A DNA stretch of 53,014 nt from Bacteroidales bacterium (GTDB taxonomy: Bacteria > Bacteroidota > Bacteroidia > Bacteroidales > PXBB01). The translations under genes and the position numbers were made by a program. Positions 34,181 through 43,534 of this stretch are shown piece by piece. The notes under the pieces are model-generated. The model was not told the DNA's origin and did no database searches. It saw only the letters and a program-made list of their open reading frames with translations. The first letter of the stretch is position 1. Each line of letters starts with the position of its first letter. The stretch lies in assembly GCA_003565735.1 (NCBI GenBank), contig PXBB01000088.1:1-53014 (forward strand). The letters run 5' to 3'.

Positions 34181-35569
34181 ATGTTTGATATCAGTACTTA
34201 CACTAAAAGAAGAGAGCAATTAAAAAAACAGATTAGTAAAGGCATTGCACTTTTTCTGGGCAATAATGAATCCCCCATGAATTACCGTGCCAACACCTAC
34301 CGATACCGTCAGGACAGCACATTTTTATATTTTTTTGGCATCAACGAACCAGGTTTTGCTGCTGTCATAGATTTTGAAAGTGGTGAGGAGATTATTTTCG
34401 GCAACGATTTAGATATTGATGCCATAATATGGACAGGCCTGCGTCCGAGCATTGCAGAAAAAGCAGCTTTGTGCGGTGTAAAAGATACACGACCACTAAA
34501 CAAGCTTGAATCTTACCTGTCACAAAATGCTAACCGACCTGTCCACTTTCTGCCACCATACCGCCACGACAACAGTTTGTTAATTGAAAAGCTGTTGGGC
34601 ATTAAAGTGGAGTTTCAGAAAAACTATATCTCTGTACCGCTTATCAAAGCTGTAGTAGCTCTTCGTTCGGTAAAAGAACAAGCCGAGATTGAAGCACTGG
34701 AAGAAGCTATGAAAATGGCTTGGCATATGCATACTTCAGGAATGAAAATGATTAAACCCGGCCTATATGAAAGAGAGATTCACGGTGTCATGGAAGGGAT
34801 AGCACTTTCTTTTGGCGGTGCCGTTTCTTTTCCAATAATTCTTACAGTAAATGGTGAAACTTTGCACAACCATTATCATGGCAATAAAATGCAAGCAGGC
34901 GACTTATTGCTTATTGATGCAGGCGTTGAGGCGCCCAACCACTATTGCACCGACCATACACGTACCTATCCCGTCAGTGGTTCTTACAGCCCTAAACAAA
35001 GAGAAATTTACGAACTGGTTTTAAAAGCAAATAAGGAAGCTATTGAAATGATAAGACCCGACATTACATTCCGTGAAATTCATTTACATGCTGCCACAGT
35101 AATTGCCGAAGGGCTTAAAGATTTAGGTCTGATGCAGGGCAACACTAAAGAGGCTGTAAATCAAGGGGCACATGCCCTGTTTTTCCCTCACGGCTTAGGT
35201 CATATGATGGGACTGGATGTTCACGACATGGAAGATTTAGGAGAAAACCATGTGGGTTATGACAAAGAAACACCTAGAAGTTCACAATTTGGGACAGGCT
35301 TTCTGCGCTTTGGCAAAAAACTAAAAGAAGGCTTTGTACTAACCGTTGAACCCGGCATTTACTTTATACCGGCATTGATTGATAAATGGAAAAATGAAAA
35401 CAAGTTTAAAGAGTTTATCAATTACGACAAAGTTGAATCTTACAGGACATTTGGTGGTATTCGCATAGAAGACGACATCCTTGTAACCGCAAATAGCCAC
35501 AAAATTCTCGGACAAATGATTCCCAAAGAAGTGGATGAAATTGAAAATATTTTAAAAAATCAGCCATAA
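34181..35569 (+). CDS. pepP: Xaa-Pro aminopeptidase (M24B)
   Basis: This cytoplasmic enzyme removes the N-terminal residue of peptides with proline in second position. The 462-residue protein has the aminopeptidase P N-terminal domain (about 1-165; RREQLKKQISKGIALFLGN, YRYRQDSTFLYFFGI) and a pita-bread catalytic domain. The five dimetal ligands are visible: two Asp in LLIDAGVEAP and CTDHTRTYPVSG, His in FPHGLGHMMGLDVHD, Glu in TVEPGIYFIP and Glu in GGIRIEDDILVT. Length fits PepP. It is transcribed alone or with the small lipoprotein 68 bases downstream. Confidence 0.95.
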   Translation: MFDISTYTKRREQLKKQISKGIALFLGNNESPMNYRANTYRYRQDSTFLYFFGINEPGFAAVIDFESGEEIIFGNDLDIDAIIWTGLRPSIAEKAALCGVKDTRPLNKLESYLSQNANRPVHFLPPYRHDNSLLIEKLLGIKVEFQKNYISVPLIKAVVALRSVKEQAEIEALEEAMKMAWHMHTSGMKMIKPGLYEREIHGVMEGIALSFGGAVSFPIILTVNGETLHNHYHGNKMQAGDLLLIDAGVEAPNHYCTDHTRTYPVSGSYSPKQREIYELVLKANKEAIEMIRPDITFREIHLHAATVIAEGLKDLGLMQGNTKEAVNQGAHALFFPHGLGHMMGLDVHDMEDLGENHVGYDKETPRSSQFGTGFLRFGKKLKEGFVLTVEPGIYFIPALIDKWKNENKFKEFINYDKVESYRTFGGIRIEDDILVTANSHKILGQMIPKEVDEIENILKNQP

Positions 35570-35637
35570 AAATTAAAATCTGTTTTTCTGGCTTAATATT
35601 TGATTTGGCTACATACTAAATAACTCTAAAATTTAAT

Positions 35638-36054
35638 ATGGAAAAGTCGGGGTATATTAAAAAGCTTACTGCAATCGCAATCTTAGTATTATTTACACTC
35701 ACTCAATGTGTACCGGATGATAATGATGATATGGATTTACGTGACAGACTCATAGGTGATTGGACGTGCACGGAGACGGCAACCTTAAACCCCAACCCTA
35801 TGACTTTTACAGTAAATATTACCAAAGACATGCTTACAACAGATGAAATATACATTCATAATTTTTATCACCTTGGCTTCAACGAAAAAGCAAAAGCTGT
35901 AGTAAGTGCAAATAGTATTAATCTTCCGTCACAAATAGTTTGCGATTTAAAAATTGAAGGCGCGGGAACATACTCTCAAAACAGAATAAACATGAATTAC
36001 ATCGTAAACGACGGTGCTGACATTGATACTGTCAGTGCTGTCTTTACACGTTAA
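35638..36054 (+). CDS. Small lipocalin-like lipoprotein
   Basis: A 138-residue protein with a hydrophobic signal ending FTLTQC (Cys at about 24) that looks like a lipobox, then an acidic stretch DDNDDMD. The mature part starts RLIGDWTCTETATLNP, the IGxW phrase common to Bacteroidota lipocalin-like lipoproteins, and is predicted to be beta-rich throughout. No ligand can be named. It ends eight bases before the convergent outer-membrane protein gene. Confidence 0.62.
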   Translation: MEKSGYIKKLTAIAILVLFTLTQCVPDDNDDMDLRDRLIGDWTCTETATLNPNPMTFTVNITKDMLTTDEIYIHNFYHLGFNEKAKAVVSANSINLPSQIVCDLKIEGAGTYSQNRINMNYIVNDGADIDTVSAVFTR

Positions 36055-36062
36055 TAAGTTTA

Positions 36063-37313
36063 TTAAAATCTGTAAATAAAAGACAGCAAGGCCCTTAGGT
36101 TAGAGACCTCTTCTGTATCAGACACCACACCCAAAGAGTTGGCTGTACCATAAGCAGCTGTTGTATGTTCAAGTTCGAAAGCTATAGTGGCATTACCTTG
36201 ACGCATTAATATACGCGGAGAAATGCGATATACGTAATTAATATTTGTACCTCGTGCATATACTGTGGAGCCAGGCATGATGTTCATTAAAGATCCGAAA
36301 TTTTTGGTAAAGCCGGCATAGAAACCGGTTTGAAATTTCCCGCTGTTTGTGTAAAGCTCTGTCCATACCGAACCGGTATTCAAATTGGTGTATTCTTTAA
36401 TGCCTGTAATACTGTCGTAGTTTTCATATCTCATGCCATAACCCCCTATCATGAGGAGGTCATATACATTTTGACCAAGCAAAGCTTGAATTTTCCATGT
36501 GGTTTTATTAACCTCAACCTTTCCAAAAGCCATAGCAGCAAAACTATGCAACTTGCTGTCTGTTTTGTAGTTATTTTCTGTAACAATTTCAGGGACTATA
36601 ACTTTATAATCACCGCCAAGGCCAAAGCTGTGATTTTTATTTTGTGAGCTGTAGGTTATAAGTAAGTTGGTATTCGGGATAGCCGCATTTCTCATATATA
36701 CACTGCTTGGCCCCTCTGGGCCGGTAGTAGAGAAATCCCTTTGTGAAAAGGCAGTAGCCGACACTGTAAAAAGCCCCAGGTGGCGGGATATACGTATTTG
36801 CGGATTGCGTGAAAATGGCATAAAAGGAACGCCGGTATTAAAAGAAATGACTTCAGGAAAAGCCTGTGGCGCAAATAAAGGATGCCAGTACTGCCCGGCC
36901 AAAAGTTCAGTCTTACCCCAGTTAAAGACGACATAAGCAAGGCGTAAGCGAAAACCACTAATATCTGGTTCGCTATGCCCGAAAAATGCACCCTCAATAA
37001 CGCCTGATGTTTTGGCACCAAAAGCATCCGGGCCGGTAATATTACCAGTAAGGCGCGTTTGAATGGAGAGCATATTAAACGAAGGATGCGCATGGATGTC
37101 ATTGCCATTTACATCCTCAACAACTGGCGAGGGATATAATAAAAAATGTCCTTCGCGTGCTGTTACGGATTGTCGGGTATCAAAAAAAGCATCGTTTTTC
37201 ACGAAGCCACTAAAACGAATACCAAATAATGAAGTATCTTCTTTATCCTGTGCTAATAATAAGTCTGGTGTTAGCAGGAACCCAATAAAAATGAAAATGT
37301 AAATGTGTTTCAT
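36063..37313 (-). CDS. Outer-membrane porin-like protein
   Basis: A 416-residue protein with a signal peptide (ending LLLAQ) and a beta-barrel pattern. Landmarks are IRFSGFVKNDAFFDTRQ after the signal, FNMLSIQTRLTGNITG, RLRLAYVVFNWGKTELLAGQYWHPLF and MPFSRNPQIRISRHLGLFTVSATAF, and the chain ends LRALLSFIYRF with a terminal Phe. The layout is that of porin-like outer-membrane proteins found singly in many Bacteroidota genomes. Its cargo is unknown. It is divergent from gmk. Confidence 0.78.
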   Translation of the reverse strand: MKHIYIFIFIGFLLTPDLLLAQDKEDTSLFGIRFSGFVKNDAFFDTRQSVTAREGHFLLYPSPVVEDVNGNDIHAHPSFNMLSIQTRLTGNITGPDAFGAKTSGVIEGAFFGHSEPDISGFRLRLAYVVFNWGKTELLAGQYWHPLFAPQAFPEVISFNTGVPFMPFSRNPQIRISRHLGLFTVSATAFSQRDFSTTGPEGPSSVYMRNAAIPNTNLLITYSSQNKNHSFGLGGDYKVIVPEIVTENNYKTDSKLHSFAAMAFGKVEVNKTTWKIQALLGQNVYDLLMIGGYGMRYENYDSITGIKEYTNLNTGSVWTELYTNSGKFQTGFYAGFTKNFGSLMNIMPGSTVYARGTNINYVYRISPRILMRQGNATIAFELEHTTAAYGTANSLGVVSDTEEVSNLRALLSFIYRF

Positions 37314-37330
37314 AATTCTTGTTTTTTACG

Positions 37331-37338
37331 CAAAATTA
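37331..37338 (-). promoter_or_regulatory. -7 element of the porin-like gene
   Basis: The minus strand reads TAATTTTG, matching TAnnTTTG, 18 bases before the start codon. Confidence 0.4.
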
Positions 37339-37369
37339 TAGATTAATATTAAAAATGGTAAAAAAAAAT

Positions 37370-37377
37370 TACTTTTG
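37370..37377 (+). promoter_or_regulatory. -7 element of gmk-nadD
   Basis: TACTTTTG matches TAnnTTTG and lies 29 bases before the gmk start codon. Confidence 0.5.
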
Positions 37378-37406
37378 TAAGAGTTGATAGCGTAAGTAAA
37401 AACATT

Positions 37407-37979
37407 ATGCAAGGAAAAGCTGTTATTTTTTCAGCGCCATCAGGTTCTGGAAAAACAACCATCATGAAACGTCTTTTAGATAAAGGTATGCCTTTGGCAT
37501 TTTCTATTTCGGCATGCAGTCGTCCTATGCGCAAAGGAGAAGTGGATGGGGAGGATTATTATTTTATGGACATCGAAACCTTTAAGAGAAAAATACAGCA
37601 AGAAGCTTTTTTAGAATGGGAAGAGGTGTACCCCGGTAGTTTTTACGGAACGTTAAAGTCTGAGTTAGAGAGAATCTGGAAGCAGCACAAACATGTTATA
37701 TTTGATGTTGATGTGCTGGGAGGTATTAATATCAAAAAAAAATTTGACAAGCAAGCTTTGGCCATTTTTATTAGGCCGCCTTCCATTGAAGTGCTTGAAA
37801 AGCGCTTAGTAGCGCGCTCTACTGAAACCAAAACCTCTTTGCAAAAAAGACTTTCCAGGGCACAGATGGAACTTAATTATGCCAGTCAGTTTGATGTTTG
37901 TATTATTAATGATGACTTGGAAGATGCTGTTAGCAAAGCAGAGGCCGTTATCAGTCATTTTTTGAATAATAAGTCATGA
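37407..37979 (+). CDS. gmk: Guanylate kinase
   Basis: Phosphorylates GMP to GDP. The 190-residue protein has the P-loop SAPSGSGKTTIMKRL (residues 8-22), the GMP-binding SACSRPMRKGEVDGEDYYFM near 33-52, and the lid LVARSTETKTSLQKRLSRA near 132-150, all family landmarks. It overlaps nadD by four bases (ATGA), a pairing common in Bacteroidota. Confidence 0.97.
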   Translation: MQGKAVIFSAPSGSGKTTIMKRLLDKGMPLAFSISACSRPMRKGEVDGEDYYFMDIETFKRKIQQEAFLEWEEVYPGSFYGTLKSELERIWKQHKHVIFDVDVLGGINIKKKFDKQALAIFIRPPSIEVLEKRLVARSTETKTSLQKRLSRAQMELNYASQFDVCIINDDLEDAVSKAEAVISHFLNNKS

Positions 37980-38596
37980 CTAACACAATTTATGACAGCA
38001 ATCGCAGCAAAAAAATAATAACCGAAACAGGTTTGTTTTTTGGGTCTTTCAATCCTATACATAGCGGGCACCTTATGATGGCACAATATTTTGTGGAATA
38101 CACCGATTTGCAACAAGTCTGGTTTGTCGTATCGCCCCAAAACCCGCTCAAAAAGAAAGCATCCCTATTACCCCAGCACCACCGGTTAAACATGGTTAAA
38201 GCGGCCATCGAAAACCATCACAAGTTCAGAGCCTCTGATATTGAATTTGCTATGCCACAACCTTCCTACACCATCAACACACTGACTTATTTGAAAGAAA
38301 AATATCCGGAAAAGAATTTTTACCTTTTGATAGGAGCCGATAATCTTGCGAATCTTTCTAAATGGAAGAATTACGAAGAAATTCTGAATAATTTTAAAAT
38401 ATTTGTTTACAAACGCTTTCAGGATACTATCAATCACCAACTTCTCGAACATCCACATGTCAGCATACTAGATGCGCCTCAGATAGAAATATCATCAAGT
38501 TTTATAAGAGCAGGTATCAAAAAAGGTAAAGATATGCAGTTTTTCCTGCACGAAAACGTATATGCCTACATCAAAGAGATGTACTTATACCAATAA
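37976..38596 (+). CDS. nadD: Nicotinate-nucleotide adenylyltransferase
   Basis: Makes deamido-NAD from nicotinate mononucleotide and ATP. The 206-residue protein has GLFFGSFNPIHSGHLMMA, the GSFNPxHxGH nucleotidyltransferase motif near residues 20-37, then FVVSPQNPLKKK, LIGADNLANLSKWKNYEEIL, and ISSSFIRAGIKKGK, the C-terminal ISSTxIR motif. It begins inside the gmk stop codon and converges on tex. Confidence 0.95.
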   Translation: MTNTIYDSNRSKKIITETGLFFGSFNPIHSGHLMMAQYFVEYTDLQQVWFVVSPQNPLKKKASLLPQHHRLNMVKAAIENHHKFRASDIEFAMPQPSYTINTLTYLKEKYPEKNFYLLIGADNLANLSKWKNYEEILNNFKIFVYKRFQDTINHQLLEHPHVSILDAPQIEISSSFIRAGIKKGKDMQFFLHENVYAYIKEMYLYQ

Positions 38597-38680
38597 ATTC
38601 TGTAAAAATTCTGCAGTTGTTTTGCCCCTTAAATCCGCTCAAGTAAATGCATAAAGTTTTGTGCAGATAAGTCGAGTCTG

Positions 38681-40813
38681 TCAGTCAATTAATAAAGACA
38701 GTGATATGCGCTTTCTGTCAATATCAACTTCAAGAACTTTAACATCCACTTTTTGGTTAAGTTTTACAACTTCGTGCGGGTCTGATACATAACGAGGTGC
38801 CATTTGACTGATATGCACAAGGCCATCCTGATGTACGCCCAAATCGACAAAAGCACCAAAGGCAGTTATGTTAGTAACAATTCCGGGTAATACCATGCCC
38901 GCCTTTAAATCTTTTAAGCTATACACCTCATTAGAAAACTCGAAGAAATCAAATTTTTTTCTGGGGTCAAGACCTGGCTTAGCCAGCTCATTCATAATAT
39001 CTTTCAATGTTGGTAAGCCCGTTTCCTTTGTAATAAATTCTTTGATATTTATTTGCTTTCTTAAGGCTTCATTTTTAATGAGATCCCCGGGTTTACATCC
39101 TAAAGAAGCGGCCATATTTTCAACAATGTCATAGCTTTCGGGATGTATAGCACTGTTATCTAACGGGTTTTTGGCATGGCGTATGCGAATAAAGCCAGCT
39201 GCTTGTTCGAAAGCTTTAGGCCCGAAGCGCTTCACCTTTTTAAGTTCTTTGCGAGAATTGAAAGCCCCTTTTTCTTTGCGATAGTCAATAATATTTTGAG
39301 CCAAAACCGGGCCAACACCAGACACATAAGTCAGCAGTTGTTTGCTGGCAGTGTTCAATTCAACGCCGACTTTATTAACACAACTTACCACCACATCCTC
39401 AAGCTTGCTGGTCAGTACATTTTGGTCAATATCGTGCTGATACTGTCCCACTCCTATTGATTTAGGGTCAATTTTTACCAGTTCGGCCAGGGGATCCATC
39501 AAGCGTCGTCCAATAGAAACGGCTCCCCTAACAGTGACATCATACTCGGGAAACTCTTCTCTAGCAACAGAAGACGCTGAATAAACAGATGCGCCACTTT
39601 CGTTAACCATGACAGCCATTACATCATTATCAAATCTGATACTTCTAATAAAGCGTTCGGTTTCCCTGCTTGCAGTTCCATTGCCGATAGCTATAGCCTG
39701 AATTTTATATGCATTCACCAAAAATTGTATTTTTTTAACAGCTTCTTTAACCTTGCTCTCGGGAGGGTGGGGATAAATGGTTTCATTATGTACCAGGTTG
39801 CCTTGCTGGTTGAGGCACACTACTTTACAACCTGTACGAAAGCCGGGGTCAATAGCCAAGACATTTTTCTCTCCCAATGGGGGTGCCAAAAGCAACTGTC
39901 TGAGGTTGTCGGCGAAATAAGTAACGGCTTTTTGGTCTGCACGCTCTTTGCCAAACTGTTTAGCTTCAGTAACCATTGATGGGCATAGCAAACGCTTGTA
40001 GCTGTCGGCAGCTGCTTTTTCAACTTCCATAGCAGCAGCATTGCGTGCTTTTATGGCATGGTTTTTCATGAGGTCAAGAGCCTTTTCTTGATCAGGCTCT
40101 ATTGTTACCTTAAGGCATTTTTCCCTTTCTCCACGCAACACAGCCATAAACCTGTGAGAAGGCACTTTTCTAAAAGCTTCGCTATAATCAAAATAATCAT
40201 CATATTTACGGGCTTCAGCCTCTTTGCCTTTAATGACTCTTGATATTACAAGCGCTTCTTTGTTGAACAACAAACGCATCTTTTGACGCAGATGAACATC
40301 TTCGTTAAGCCACTCTGCAATGATATCTCTGGCACCCGATAAGGCCTCTTCTACCGAATGGACCTCCTGAGCACTACTTACAAAGCGTTCTGCCTCAGCC
40401 TCAGGGTCTATGTTGCCTTGCTGCATAAGGATTCCGGCCAATGGTTCCAGCCCTTTTGACTTTGCTATTGTTGCTCTGGTTTTTTTCTTAGGCTTGTAGG
40501 GAAGGTATAAGTCTTCAAGCCTTGTTAATGTTGTGCAGGCATTTATCTCCCTTTCTAGCTCAGGTGTCATCAGGCCTTGCTCATTAATACTCTTTAATAC
40601 ACTCTCTTTTCTTTTTTCGAGGTCTTTAAGTTGTTCCAGCCTGTTACGCAACTGTGTTATCTTAACTTCATCAAGACTCCCTGTCAGTTCTTTACGATAG
40701 CGGGCAATAAAAGGAACTGTAGCACCACCCTCAAGCAAAGATATGGTGTTCTCGGCCTGAACCGCACTGATACCTAACTCACGTACTATTGTGTCAATAA
40801 AGGTCTTTGGCAT
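38681..40813 (-). CDS. tex: Tex family RNA-binding protein
   Basis: A 710-residue Tex protein, a nucleic-acid-binding accessory factor that affects transcription. Order: N-terminal helical domain (VPFIARYRKELTGSLDE near residue 33), a YqgF/RuvC-like domain (NVLAIDPGFRTGCKVV near 320), helix-hairpin-helix motifs (TYVSGVGPVLAQNIIDYRKEKG near 490) and a C-terminal S1 RNA-binding domain (PGIVTNITAFGAFVDLGVH, DGLVHISQMA near 640-670). Length is close to the usual 720-780 residues, slightly short at the C-terminus because it stops just after the S1 domain. Confidence 0.95.
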   Translation of the reverse strand: MPKTFIDTIVRELGISAVQAENTISLLEGGATVPFIARYRKELTGSLDEVKITQLRNRLEQLKDLEKRKESVLKSINEQGLMTPELEREINACTTLTRLEDLYLPYKPKKKTRATIAKSKGLEPLAGILMQQGNIDPEAEAERFVSSAQEVHSVEEALSGARDIIAEWLNEDVHLRQKMRLLFNKEALVISRVIKGKEAEARKYDDYFDYSEAFRKVPSHRFMAVLRGEREKCLKVTIEPDQEKALDLMKNHAIKARNAAAMEVEKAAADSYKRLLCPSMVTEAKQFGKERADQKAVTYFADNLRQLLLAPPLGEKNVLAIDPGFRTGCKVVCLNQQGNLVHNETIYPHPPESKVKEAVKKIQFLVNAYKIQAIAIGNGTASRETERFIRSIRFDNDVMAVMVNESGASVYSASSVAREEFPEYDVTVRGAVSIGRRLMDPLAELVKIDPKSIGVGQYQHDIDQNVLTSKLEDVVVSCVNKVGVELNTASKQLLTYVSGVGPVLAQNIIDYRKEKGAFNSRKELKKVKRFGPKAFEQAAGFIRIRHAKNPLDNSAIHPESYDIVENMAASLGCKPGDLIKNEALRKQINIKEFITKETGLPTLKDIMNELAKPGLDPRKKFDFFEFSNEVYSLKDLKAGMVLPGIVTNITAFGAFVDLGVHQDGLVHISQMAPRYVSDPHEVVKLNQKVDVKVLEVDIDRKRISLSLLID

Positions 40814-40849
40814 AATTCTATTTGTTAAAACAGTTTAACTAAAACAGAG

Positions 40850-40857
40850 CAAAGATA
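40850..40857 (-). promoter_or_regulatory. -7 element of tex
   Basis: The minus strand reads TATCTTTG, matching TAnnTTTG, 37 bases before the tex start codon. Confidence 0.5.
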
Positions 40858-40976
40858 AAACTTTCTGCTTTAAATTGCCCTACAGACATACCTCTGAACA
40901 ATATGTCAGAATATCATCACACATTATATAAACCTGCAGAGATTAAAATAATTGTTGACAACAGCAAAGTACCCTA

Positions 40977-41561
40977 TTAATACTGGCGCCACCTGAATGT
41001 TTCAACCATATGCTCAATATCCGCTTTGATATATTCAATTACAGGTGCCAAGGAGTCGTTATTGGGTGTAAAATTGAAGTACAAAGCTGCCCTAACAAAA
41101 TGATGGGTGCTGTCAGTGAGGAAAAATTGCACGGGCGAAGCTGCTCCTGTACCTTCAATTGTAAAAAGTAATCCGTAAACATCATACATATGATCCTGAT
41201 AGAGGCGCTCGTTAATTATGCTGGCTTTCGGGATGTGCTTGTTAACAAACAAGCGTGCATCTTCCAGGTAAACGTCAAGGTTATTATCAATTTCTTTATA
41301 ACTAAAGTGTAGTGATGCATTAAAAGGCCTGTAATGAATATCAATCCAATGTGGTTCAGCATGTGGTGCTGTATCCGGAAAAACTATAGCATAATCGGGC
41401 TTTTCGAAAAGGTAAGGGAGGGGAACAGAGTCGAAAACCTTATATTCTTTATCCGGAAGTTCGAGTCTGAAAAAACCCTTAGGTCTGGGGTAATAATTCG
41501 GTTCGCATGCACTCACCAAAAGGATGATACATGCAGCAATGGGAAACAAAAATTTCATCAT
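40977..41561 (-). CDS. gldD: Gliding motility lipoprotein GldD
   Basis: A 194-residue lipoprotein with lipobox LLVSAC (Cys at 19), then PNYYPRPKGFFRLELPDKEY, the conserved GldD opening. The rest includes EPHWIDIHYRPFNASLHFSYK and MYDVYGLLFTIEGTGAASPVQFFLTDS. GldD is required for gliding and for the type IX secretion machinery in Flavobacterium; its biochemical role is unknown. It overlaps gldE by four bases, as in other gliding bacteria. Confidence 0.92.
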   Translation of the reverse strand: MMKFLFPIAACIILLVSACEPNYYPRPKGFFRLELPDKEYKVFDSVPLPYLFEKPDYAIVFPDTAPHAEPHWIDIHYRPFNASLHFSYKEIDNNLDVYLEDARLFVNKHIPKASIINERLYQDHMYDVYGLLFTIEGTGAASPVQFFLTDSTHHFVRAALYFNFTPNNDSLAPVIEYIKADIEHMVETFRWRQY

Positions 41562-42880
41562 ATTTCTTTCAGAATTACTTTTACTTTTTTTATACGTCTT
41601 TTATCAACCACAGCAGCTATGAACTTCATACCACTAACATTTATCGATTCATTTTTATCGGGTATTTTGCCAAAAAGTTCCAGCATTAATCCGGCAAGTG
41701 TATCTGAATCGCCACGTTTATCATCAAAAATGGCATCATCAACTTCTACGATTTTGCAAAAATCGTTGAGGCTGGTTTTGCCTTCAAATATATAAGTATG
41801 GGCATCCTCTTTATGGTAACAAACTTCGTCAACGTCAAACTCATCATTTATTTCACCCACAATTTCTTCAATAACATCTTCGAGTGTCACAATCCCTGAT
41901 GTACCCCCATATTCGTCAACCACAATAGAAAGGTGTATCTTTTTGGATTGAAATTCTTTAAGGAGTTCATCAATTTTTTTGTTTTCAGGAACAAAAAAAG
42001 GTGTGCGCAGAAGTTTTTGCCACTTAAAGCTGTCACCCTCATCAAGATATTGCAAGAGGTCTTTAACATACAATATACCAGTAATGCTATCGAATGTTTC
42101 TTTATAAACGGGTATTCGGGAATAACCCGAACGGCGAATAAGGTCTAGTAAATTGCTAAATTTTGTATTCTCATCAACAGCAACGACATCAATACGCGAT
42201 TTCATGATTTCCTTAACTTCAATATCGTTGAATTTGGCAATACCTTTGAGCATTTTTCTTTCATCTTCTGGTGTTCTTTCGTCAGTAGCCGAAAGCTCAA
42301 TAGCTTCATACACATCTTCAGCGGTAATTTCTAATCCTTTTTTTTGGATACGCTTATCAATAAAGGAAGTAAAATGAACCATAACAAAGCTGAGCGGATG
42401 AAAAAAATAACGCAATACCTTTAGAGGACGTGCCATAAATTGAGCAAAGCTGAAAGCATAACGGTGTGCCAGCACTTTTGGAATAATTTCGCCCACCAGT
42501 AAAAGTAAAAAAGTTACCAGCACCACCTGAACAAGAAAGCCTAACAAAGGATGGGTAAGTAATGATGCGTAGTGAAATGTGATAAATGTAGAAATGACAA
42601 CAATGGCAATATTGACAAAATTGTTGCCAATAAGTATAGTCGCCAGTAAATATTTAGGGTGTTCCAACAAAGAAATTATCAACTTACTGCTGGATGTGTT
42701 ATGCGTTTTAATTTCGCTAACTTTTTCAGGTGCGAGCGAAAAAAAAGCTATTTCCGACCCGGATATCAAGGCAGAAAAGCAAAGCAATATGGCCAAGGCC
42801 AAGAAACTCCATAAAATGTGAGCCGGGAAAATTGCAGCATTAAGCAAATGGAAGCTCAAAGTCAGTAGCTCTGTATCCAT
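41558..42880 (-). CDS. gldE: Gliding motility protein GldE (CNNM/CorC type)
   Basis: A 440-residue membrane protein with a DUF21/CNNM domain of three to four membrane segments (residues about 20-190; SGSEIAFFSL, VGEIIPKVLAHRYA), two CBS repeats (about 205-330; VVAVDENTKFSNLLDLIRRSGYSRIPVY and HLSIVVDEYGGTSGIVTLEDVIEEIVGEI) and a C-terminal CorC_HlyC domain. This is the TlyC-like layout of GldE, which works with GldD in gliding. It follows gcvH by 23 bases and overlaps gldD by four. Confidence 0.92.
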   Translation of the reverse strand: MDTELLTLSFHLLNAAIFPAHILWSFLALAILLCFSALISGSEIAFFSLAPEKVSEIKTHNTSSSKLIISLLEHPKYLLATILIGNNFVNIAIVVISTFITFHYASLLTHPLLGFLVQVVLVTFLLLLVGEIIPKVLAHRYAFSFAQFMARPLKVLRYFFHPLSFVMVHFTSFIDKRIQKKGLEITAEDVYEAIELSATDERTPEDERKMLKGIAKFNDIEVKEIMKSRIDVVAVDENTKFSNLLDLIRRSGYSRIPVYKETFDSITGILYVKDLLQYLDEGDSFKWQKLLRTPFFVPENKKIDELLKEFQSKKIHLSIVVDEYGGTSGIVTLEDVIEEIVGEINDEFDVDEVCYHKEDAHTYIFEGKTSLNDFCKIVEVDDAIFDDKRGDSDTLAGLMLELFGKIPDKNESINVSGMKFIAAVVDKRRIKKVKVILKEI

Positions 42881-42903
42881 TAAAAAAATTTAATATATGA
42901 TAA

Positions 42904-43287
42904 CTACGCACCTATTAATTCTTTGTATTTTTCGGGTGTAAGTAGTTCGTTGAGTTCTTGCGGGTCAGACATTTTGATTTTTATTATCCAACCGGCTTCG
43001 TAAGCATCCTGATTGATAGTTTCGGGTGCTGTGGTAAGCACTTCATTAAACTCCAGCACCTGACCGCTTACCGGCATATACATATCAGAAACTGTTTTTA
43101 CAGCCTCTATACTGCCGAAAACTTCTCCGGCTTCCAGTTCTTCACCTTCTGTTTCTACTTCAACAAAAACGATATCTCCCAGTTCGCTTTGTGCGTATTC
43201 TGTGATGCCTACAACTACAACATCATCCGACTCAACGCGTAACCACTCATGATCTTTTGTGTACTTCAGCTTATCTTTTACTGTCAT
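42904..43287 (-). CDS. gcvH: Glycine cleavage system H protein
   Basis: The lipoyl carrier of the glycine cleavage system. The 127-residue sequence has YTKDHEWLRVE at the start, VGITEYAQSELGDIVFVEV near 26-44, and the lipoylation site IEAVKTVSDMYMPVSG with Lys64. Length is typical. It heads a gcvH-gldE-gldD unit; the P and T proteins are not nearby. Confidence 0.97.
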   Translation of the reverse strand: MTVKDKLKYTKDHEWLRVESDDVVVVGITEYAQSELGDIVFVEVETEGEELEAGEVFGSIEAVKTVSDMYMPVSGQVLEFNEVLTTAPETINQDAYEAGWIIKIKMSDPQELNELLTPEKYKELIGA

Positions 43288-43327
43288 GTTTTTAATAGTT
43301 TAAATTTTATGTTTTTAATTTACGCAT

Positions 43328-43335
43328 CAAAATTA
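43328..43335 (-). promoter_or_regulatory. -7 element of gcvH-gldE-gldD
   Basis: The minus strand reads TAATTTTG, matching TAnnTTTG, 41 bases before the gcvH start codon. Confidence 0.5.
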
Positions 43336-43534
43336 AATATTTTTTCTGACTAAAAAAATTATTGCAAAAAAATAATGAGAAGAGAATACGGCATCACTTG
43401 TTATGAATGCTGTCAAAAATGGCATGGTTAATTTAGATGTGCCAAGATAAAGCAAAAATCTTTATTCACATCAAAAAAAATAGCTAACTTTATGGAGATT
43501 ATAATATGAATATGCTAATTAACATGATTTTACA